Shown in pieces: positions 57,481 through 64,000 of a stretch of 64,000 bases of DNA. Source of the DNA: Emydura subglobosa (taxonomy: Eukaryota > Chordata > Testudines > Chelidae); assembly GCA_007922225.1 (NCBI GenBank), contig ML679970.1, forward strand, positions 18,774,290 to 18,838,289, read 5' to 3'. The notes under the pieces are model-generated. The model ran no database searches. It saw only the letters and a list, made by a program, of their open reading frames with translations, and had not been told where the DNA came from. Each line of letters opens with the position of its first letter. Positions within the stretch are counted from its first letter, which is position 1. Made by a program: the position numbers and the translations under genes.

Positions 57481-58174
57481 GTTATATGTATACATGGTGC
57501 CTCCTATATCACAAGCTGAACTCTCATAGTTCCTTCTGCGAGCCCTGTTGTCTATGGTAAAGTTGGAGTAAAGAACCAGCTCCATCCTAGCTTTCTGGTG
57601 ACTGTATCTTCAATACCTATCCGCACAACCTATTGGTCTCCCATCCATCTGCCTTCTCTATAGCATTATTAATAGCTCCGCCAGTCTCAGACACCCATTT
57701 CCCAGCCTTTCCTCTTCAGTCTACTGAAGTTCCTGTCTATTTAGTGGCATGAAAAGGCCAGGGAATTGACCTATTTCTGCTTGCACCAAACCCAACTTGA
57801 TTTACCTCCCCTTTGGTCTGCTACAATGATTCACTAACCCTTTTGCTAGGCAGAGAAGTCCTGCAGAAACTGCACACCAGACCGCTGAGGAGAAGGTGGG
57901 AAAAGTCAGAGGACGGAAAATACAGAAGAATCTTTCCACAGAAAACCCGGGCCTAAACCACACCACAAAATAGAGACTGTCAGAGTTCTCAATATGCATT
58001 GATGGTGTTTTTGGAAACCGACTGGAATTGTATCTATATAAAGCTAGAAGTTGGCAGACAATGCTGATGTCACCAGCGGTGATTCAGACCCAGATTCTAT
58101 TTTATCCCAGCAACCAACATTCAGATTAATGGGTTCAGTCTGGCTCCCAGGGGAGGAGATATGGTCTCAAGGTT
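57481..58174. other. Stretch without recognised features
   Basis: AT-rich, no coding signal or repeat recognised. Confidence 0.5.
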
Positions 58175-58368
58175 AAGTGTGACCTAGAGGATAGCGAACC
58201 AGACTGGGACCCACAAGACCTGGGTTCTATTCAAATCACTTCCCCTTGCTGTGGCCCCAGTTTCCCCATCTGTAAAACAGGGATAACACTACTTGCTGCC
58301 TTTGAAGAGTGCTTAGAGGGCTACAGGTGAAAAGCACTATATAAAGGCTAGGGTTTATTAGCTATGAT
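58175..58368 (+). repeat. MIR-like SINE
   Basis: 'ggatagcgaaccagactggg', 'gacctgggttctattcaaat', 'ccagtttccccatctgtaaa', 'aagcactatataaaggctag'; a rather complete copy. Confidence 0.75.
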
Positions 58369-58374
58369 TATGCA

Positions 58375-58640
58375 CAGTACTAGGAATCCTGTTCCCAGCA
58401 CTGCCTCTGACATGCTGTGCACCTCTGGGCAGGTCACTTAAGACCTGATTCTCAAAGACACTGAGCACCCACAACCCCAGTAGATCTTGTGAGCCCTCAG
58501 CATCTCTGACTATCAGGTCCTTAAATGTCTGTTTGCCTCAGTTTCCCCACTGGTAAAAAATGGGGATAAATGCTATCTACCTCCCACCCAGGTATGTGCA
58601 GATTGGTTAATGTCTGAACAGTGCTAAGGATTCTGCCACA
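58375..58640 (+). repeat. MIR-like SINE interrupted by a MITE
   Basis: Left part to 58441 ('gcactgcctctgacatgctg', 'gggcaggtcacttaa'), right part from 58521 ('tgtttgcctcagtttcccca', 'aaaaaatggggataaatgct'). The break falls exactly where MIR should run from CACTTAA into the 'cctctgtgcctcagttt' part. Confidence 0.7.
58442..58520. mobile_element. 79-bp MITE with TTAA duplications
   Basis: Inserted in the MIR-like SINE. TTAA stands on both sides (58438-58441, 58521-58524). Ends gacctgattctcaaagacac and, in reverse, ggacctgatagtcagagatg pair imperfectly. TTAA targets are a hallmark of piggyBac-type elements. Confidence 0.65.
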
Positions 58641-60147
58641 GGAACCAATAACTTCTTTCCTTGGAAAACTGCCTGTCAAGGGGATGAAAAGAGAGAGACC
58701 ACATATGGACACTCTCTCTAAAGGGTTAATCCTGGTAGAAGCACTGATCTCCATAGTGTTACCTAATACACACTCCTTTTTTCCCCTCATTTCCTGTTGT
58801 GTCTGTGCAAGACCTAAAAGGAAAAGAAATGATAGCTCTCCCGGAAGTCCGAAATTATGGCCTGGGGCATTAATTACGGCTTGTGACTCCTGGAGACAGA
58901 GAATCTGAAAGGTGACTGGGAGGAACTGCTTGTATTGTAGGAAGACACCATTTTTATGGCACGCCTCAAGCCATCCTTACTTGGGACATCTCTCTTTTCT
59001 TAGTCAAAAATTTTTAAAATGAGACAAAGGAAAAAATCCTGAAGAGGCCCAGCAGGCAGCATTCGTTTTGGAGACCTGCAGTCCCACGCAAGTTTAGGTG
59101 ACAAGTAAAATGAGTTTACTGCTCTGTGCCTAACCTTAATATGCAAATAAAAGCTACTACATAGCGTGATCAATGTTGGTCCAAGACAGGAATAGCAGGG
59201 GGGCTGAAAGTCAAGATTGAGGTACATTGGCAGAGCTGTGTGGGGAACCCAGGCCTGGACCAGCAGTGTGACAACTGTTTCCGAAGAAACCCTGAAATGT
59301 TGTGAAAGACATAAGAATTCTCAGCACTTTCCATTCATAGATCTCAATGTGCGTTACACAGGTGAGTGAGCATTTTCACTTCATTTTTCAGACAGGAAAA
59401 CTAAGGCACAAAAGGATGAATTGCCTTGCTTGAAATCCCACAGCAAGCCAGGGACACAAGTGGGACTAGAAACTAGATCTCTGTCATCCTTGATGGCCAC
59501 TGGACCACAATGATTAGTTTCTCCAAATTTTGCTTCTGCTCCCTTCTCCCCTGAAATATGTAAGTGACTTTGGGGTCCGTGGTTTTAGTGGATAGGCGAC
59601 TTCCAGTTGGAATCCACCCAATTAGAAGAATAAAAACACCAGTGCATTAAAGCAACTTCCTTGTTAATGAAGTATCCACACCAATAAAATGGAAATATAA
59701 GGACCCTGTGATCCAGTTTAAGAAAGGAGACTGAGACCATATTATTCAAAAGGGGGGGGGTGAGCACAAATCTGCAGCTGTTGCTCAGTGATTGTCCCAT
59801 TTTCAATTCTAAAATCCAAGAGGAAGAAAAATTGGAAAAATATTGCTACACAGCAGAGTGAAAAATCCAGACATCTTGCACTTTGAGCTCCATTTTCCTT
59901 CTCGGTTTTTGAATGAGGGCTGGAGCAAACATTCCAGTTGGTGTCTGGAAGCTGTGACACTATATGCGGAAAGAGCCTGGCAGCAACAGCATTCTCCCAG
60001 AGTGATGGTCCAGGCAAGCATAATGGACATCTTATATATCCATGAACGGCCTAGAGGGGTGTAACACAGGCACTGGATGGAGTGCAATAAAAATAGACAA
60101 AACAGGTCACAGGAAAACCATTACACAGAGCCAGAACTAAAAGCTTA
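58641..60147. other. Stretch with one SINE, otherwise unassigned
   Basis: Apart from the MIR-like copy at 59315-59515 no feature recognised. A nine-G run lies near 59752. Confidence 0.5.
59315..59515 (-). repeat. MIR-like SINE
   Basis: 'tttttcagacaggaaaacta', 'gaattgccttgcttgaaatc', 'tggccactggaccacaatga' give the reverse-complement order. Confidence 0.65.
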
Positions 60148-60507
60148 GGCCATGTCTACACTACAAAGTTAAGTTGACTTCGGTCATGTCGACGATCATA
60201 AGCTGCTCTAAGTACGCTGGTTGAGCATGTCCACGCCAAGCTCCTTGTGTCAGTGGAGCACATTCACAGTCGTTGCTCTTGCATTGACAAAGGCAGCATT
60301 GCATCGTGAGTAGCTATCCGCCCGTGCAACTCGCCACCCTCTGCTGCTGGGAGTTTAGGAACGAATCGCAGTGCATCATGGGGGTGTGCCTGCTCTCCTG
60401 TGATGCAGTTCTGTCTGTCCCATCATTCCATGGGCTTCCGACTTTGTTTTGCACCGCTTTTCAACAGCCCTTGTAAACTGTAAGCCCACCATCTCTGCTT
60501 GACAGCA

Positions 60508-61670
60508 TGGATCCTGAACTGCTGACCAGTCTGGTGATGAGCGTTATGAACACATTGCAGCTGGTCCTGCAGTATTTGATGGCCTGCGAAACAGAGAATG
60601 AATCAATGATGCCTGCCCTGCTGTCTGCCCTGGAACAAATAATTCAAGATTGCTGCTGGCATTCATGAAGCAGCTGCATACGGTGCAGTGTCAGTACTGG
60701 GCTTGGGAAACAAGCACGGAGTGGTGGTATCGCATCGTGATGCATGTATGGGATGATGAGCAATGGCTGCAGAACTTTTGGATGTGCAAATCCACCTTCT
60801 GGGAACTGTGTGCAGAGCTCGCCTCTGCCCCGTGGCGCAGGTACACCAGAATGAGAGCTGCCCTCACTGTGGAAAAAGGAGTGGCGGTCGCTGTGTGGAA
60901 GCTGGCAACTCCAGACTGCTACCGGTCAGTTGTGAATTAGTTTGGAGTTAGAAAGTGCACCGAGGGGGTTGTGGGGATGCAAGTGTGCAAGGCCATTAAT
61001 CGCCTCCTGATACGAAGGACCGTGACTCTTGGTCATGTGCAGAAAATAACTGATGGCTTTGAGGCAGTGGAATTCCCTAACTGTGGCAGGGTGATAGATG
61101 GAATGCATATCCCAATTTTGGCCCCAGACCATTTTGTGACAGAGTACATCAACCAAAAGATCCATGGTCTTGCAGGCACTGGTGGAGCACCAGGGCTGTT
61201 TCACTGACATCAGCGCAGGGTGGTCAGGGAAGGTGCATGATGCATGCATCTTTCGGAACACTGGACTGTATAGAAAACTGCAAGCAGGAACTTTTTTCCA
61301 GACCAGAAGAATCCAATTGGGGAAATGTGGCAATGCACATAGAGATCCTGGGAGACACCAACAATCTCTTGCTCATGAAGCCTTACACTGGGAACCAGAA
61401 AGGAGCACTTCAACAACAGGCTCAGCAGGTGCCGAATGACCACTGAATGTGCCTTTGGCCAATTAAAAGATCGCTGGTGCTGTCTTTTTGGCCAGTTAGA
61501 CCTCAGTGAGGAAAATATTCTGATGGTCATTGAGGCCTGCTGTACTCCGCATAATATTTGCGAAGCGAAGGAGGAAAGGTTTCCCCAGGGGAGTTCTGCT
61601 GAGCTTGATCACCTGGTGCTGATTTTGAGCAGCCAGATACCAGGGCAATTAGAAGGGCACAGAGGGTGAC
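60508..61670 (+). pseudogene. Harbinger DDE transposase, broken
   Basis: The catalytic domain can be followed through three frames. Frame 1 has TEWWYRIVMHVWDDEQW, CKSTFWELCAEL, a TAG at 60938-60940 in place of Gln, then VCKAINRLLIRR and FPNCGRVIDGMHIPIL with the first Asp near 61099. Near 61165 it shifts to FTDISAGWSGKVHDACIFRN, near 61290 to EILGDTNN with the second Asp (the usual Pro-Ala-Tyr after it is lost), and near 61430 to TTECAFGQLKDRW with the final Glu. PHNICEAKEE closes the gene. In a live copy the enzyme would cut at TWA-like sites. It resembles transposons rather than the host gene HARBI1, whose frame would be intact. Confidence 0.88.
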
Positions 61671-62876
61671 TATTTGAATTAGGGAGGCTTTGAACGAGCA
61701 TTTTGACAGTGATTCTCAATATGTGTCTTTATGTGATACATTCAGCCAGGCAATGCTTACTTGATGTCTTGAATGACCCCTGTAGTGCTAACCCCTTAGT
61801 GTTAATTGTACAGAGCAAATATTCCTGCCTATAACCACTGTGTTTGAATGTTAGCACTGACCGATGGGTGTATGACACAAAGATTCATTTTATTTCAATG
61901 ACTCGAGTTTAACAACAGGACTAACCACAGAGTTTTGGTCAAACAGGGGACATGGCAATGAGGAAGTGTCTCTCATTTAGGGCTCTTACCGCTGTGTATA
62001 ACTCCAGCTTTCTTTGTGAAACCAGTCCCTAGGCACGGAATGCACGGAATACTGAAAGGGACCAGGAACGCGTGAGGAATGCAGTGGGGGAGTTTGGGGA
62101 GGAGATCTGTAGCGGCTGCAGAAGGAGTTGTGCATGCATGTGCTCAGACTGCAGCGTAATGCAGCATCTCTATCTGGCCCTCCAAGAGCTTTATCATCCA
62201 CTCCTGCTCCTGAGTCCTTTCCAGGCTATCCAGCCTGAGTCTTTCATTAATTGTCTCCCTCCCCCCTCTTGTTTCACCGTGTGCTATATCTGTTGACTAC
62301 AGCACTTTGTGAAACATGTCCTCCTTACTCCTGGCTCGTCGTCTTATCTGATGGAGGCACTCTGCCAGTGTGGAGGAGTGGGTCCTCAAGAGCACATCTG
62401 CAGGAGCCAAAGAAACAATGAACAGAGATTTTATGGAGAGTGCGCTCAAAGCCAAGAGTCACAAAAGTTACACACACTTTTTTCTCACTGTCCCTTGGCT
62501 AGCCCACAGCTTGGCGTGGGTCCCAAATATGGTGATTTTTCTGGTGTGGTGGTGGCAAAGGGGAATTGGCAAGAAGGGACAAAAGGTGATTTGCAAAGGG
62601 GTTTACAACAAGTGCCAAGGGAGACTATTCTGAATACCGGTACCCTTTTCTACAGCCTAGGGAAATCAAACCCGACATCTCACTCCTAAGGGTAACTCAG
62701 GATGCAAGGGTGCATTTCTTGCATACGTGTGGCTTCAGAGCAGCTCCATATACTGCTCATCAGTGGTCCCTGCAGAAATAATTGCTGGGTGGCGCAGCAA
62801 AGTTTCCTACAGCGGGGGGAGAAACAAAGCAGCTCTGCCAATGAACCTTCGGCACAGGACTGCAGAATACCTACAG

Positions 62877-63088
62877 CAGTGTTTCTCAATTAAATTTGGC
62901 CGCAGAACCCTTTTTAACTTCTGCGGGGCCATGCGATACCCTCCACTGAAAAATCCGGGACATCTTCCCCTTTTCGGCGGCACGTACTGTCAGCAGCTTT
63001 CGGCGGCGCAGTTTCAATTTTTCACGGAACCCTGAAATTCATCTCGCGGAACCCCAGGGTTCCACGGAACACCAACTGAGAAACACTG
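62877..63088. mobile_element. hAT-type MITE, 212 bp, inside the Harbinger
   Basis: Ends cagtgtttctcaa and gagaaacactg are inverted repeats. Perfect 8-bp duplications acctacag stand on both sides (62869-62876 and 63089-63096). Internal words 'gaaccc' and 'cggcggc' repeat in both directions. The perfect duplication suggests a later insertion than the hAT copies at 1863 and 56894. Confidence 0.92.
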
Positions 63089-63299
63089 ACCTACAGGAAA
63101 GTTTCCTAGAGATCTCTATGGAGGATTCCCGGGACATTCCTGTACATTAACAAACTTTTCCACCAGGCCCCCACTGCATATATGTGCAGGCTCTGTTAAT
63201 TTCTGTCCCTTATCCCTCCTCTTCCATATAACAAAGTACATGAGAGCTCAATCTCCTCTCACCGTGCAGTATCAAACCAAAATGTGCATTTACCGGAGC

Positions 63300-63830
63300 T
63301 CCCCTCTCCTGCCTCTTGCATGCCAAAGCTGGGACTGGCTAGACCCCTCTGGAGTCAAAAAGAGATCCTGACTTGCTGAGCCACCTGAAGACCCTGTCCT
63401 GTGCTCCACATCGTCCTCCAGCTGCACTTCCTCATCCACCAGTTTGTCCTCGGAGTTGAGTCCACTGGCTGCTGCCTCCAGTCCCCCCCCAGAGTATCCA
63501 TGCAGCTCTTAGCAGTGCAGGTGGGGTCAGTTCCTTCTGGAAGCATCATGTCTTCGACACTGCACCAGAGCTATAGCTGGCCTCCCTTGCCTTCTGGTAA
63601 ACCTACCTCGGCTCCTTGATCTTAGCACGGCACTGCTGAGTGTACCTCTTGTGCCCCTTCTTCTGCATGCCACTAGCAATCAGTCCGTAGGTATCAAAGT
63701 TCCTACAGATGGAGCGAAGCTGCGACTGCACAGCCTCCTCTCCCCATAGATCAAACAGCTCTGGTATACTCCACGCAGGAGCACATCTGATGCAGAAAGC
63801 CGGCATGGTCAGCTGGAAAGATGCTGTATG
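63300..63830 (-). pseudogene. Harbinger SANT/Myb-like DNA-binding protein, broken
   Basis: On the minus strand the trihelix-like domain reads APAWSIPELFDLWGEEAVQ, SQLRSICRNFDTYG, KKGHKRYTQQCRAKIKE (about 63790 down to 63610), followed by a stop. Further along, a shifted frame keeps an acidic linker (DEEVQLEDD, near 63420) and QDLF-like words near 63370. Such proteins accompany the Harbinger transposase and bring it to the nucleus and to the transposon ends. Five or so residues of the usual helix spacing appear deleted between ELFDL and WGEE. Confidence 0.75.
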
Positions 63831-64000
63831 AACTGTGCACACTATGCAAATAGGAAGAGGAATTTCAAAAAATCTCTGGCCTTTAAATGGAGGACGGCTG
63901 GGGTGCATACCTGTGCACCTTCAGGGCAGTGGAGCTCAAACTGCTGACCAGAGTGGTGAGGATGGGCATTGTGGGACACCTCCTGGAGGTCAGTGAGGGC

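Larger units (their letters stand above)
60148..64000 (+). mobile_element. PIF/Harbinger transposon, decayed, running past the window end
   Basis: Left end ggccatgtctacactacaaa is preceded by TTA (60145-60147), the usual Harbinger target. Inside lie a broken DDE transposase on the + strand and a broken SANT/Myb-like gene on the - strand, the two-gene plan of the superfamily. The last 60 bases ('gggcattgtgggacacctcc') look like sequence close to, but not at, the right end, so the other terminal repeat should lie a few hundred bases outside. A hAT MITE has inserted at 62877-63088. Region 61670-62690 between the genes holds no recognised frame. Confidence 0.8.

Noticed and set aside
60508..61670. 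Host HARBI1 gene
   Set aside because: The frame is broken by a stop and at least three shifts, and terminal repeat, TTA flank and a partner SANT gene mark a transposon.
62309..62689. 126-codon open frame between the two Harbinger genes
   Set aside because: No similarity to Harbinger or other proteins that I can see; overlapping frames are open too.
1..64000. CRISPR arrays, tRNA or rRNA genes, bacterial-type operons
   Set aside because: No regularly spaced repeats, no full tRNA (only decayed tRNA-derived SINE heads) and no rRNA sequence were seen; all coding signal is vertebrate or transposon.

Overview
The window looks like nuclear DNA of a reptile, most likely a turtle. Two vertebrate genes are split into small exons with GT/AG introns. 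Between them lies a repeat mix typical of turtle and other sauropsid genomes: CR1 LINEs, a DIRS-type tyrosine-recombinase retrotransposon, PIF/Harbinger and hAT DNA transposons with their MITEs, and old MIR-like SINEs. The species call is an inference from repeat style. There are no operons, tRNAs, rRNAs or CRISPR arrays.

Layout. 1-21.5 kb: nine coding exons of an SLC41-family Mg2+ transporter on the + strand, best matched to SLC41A3; roughly the first 120 codons lie upstream of the window. Its introns hold a decayed DIRS element (5.65-8.69 kb), a cluster of foldback Harbinger-type MITEs (15.7-17.2 kb) and SINE/LINE fragments. 21.5-33.8 kb: intergenic DNA with CR1 tails, a 755-bp Harbinger-type MITE with TTA target duplications, a palindromic MITE and microsatellites. 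33.8-43.2 kb: the last two coding exons of a chondroitin 4-O-sulfotransferase on the - strand, best matched to CHST13, separated by an 8.5-kb intron; the first exon was not found. 43.2-50.6 kb: mostly unassigned DNA and old repeats. 50.66-54.85 kb: a nearly full-length, young CR1 LINE with an intact ORF1 (zinc-binding cysteines plus SGNH/GDSL esterase) and an ORF2 (endonuclease plus reverse transcriptase) broken by one frameshift. 54.9-60.1 kb: old CR1, hAT and MIR repeats, several nested in one another. 60.15 kb to the end: a decayed two-gene Harbinger transposon (DDE transposase +, SANT/Myb-like protein -), itself invaded by a hAT MITE, running past the window edge.

The two host genes face each other tail to tail. 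As I recall, their paralogues SLC41A2 and CHST11 are also neighbours in human (12q23), so the pair may be an arrangement older than the vertebrate genome duplications. I see no convincing new biological system. The most informative points are the intact esterase ORF of the CR1, the datable nested insertions, the short CHST13 exon, and an unnamed repeat family present twice (44.1 and 46.3 kb).
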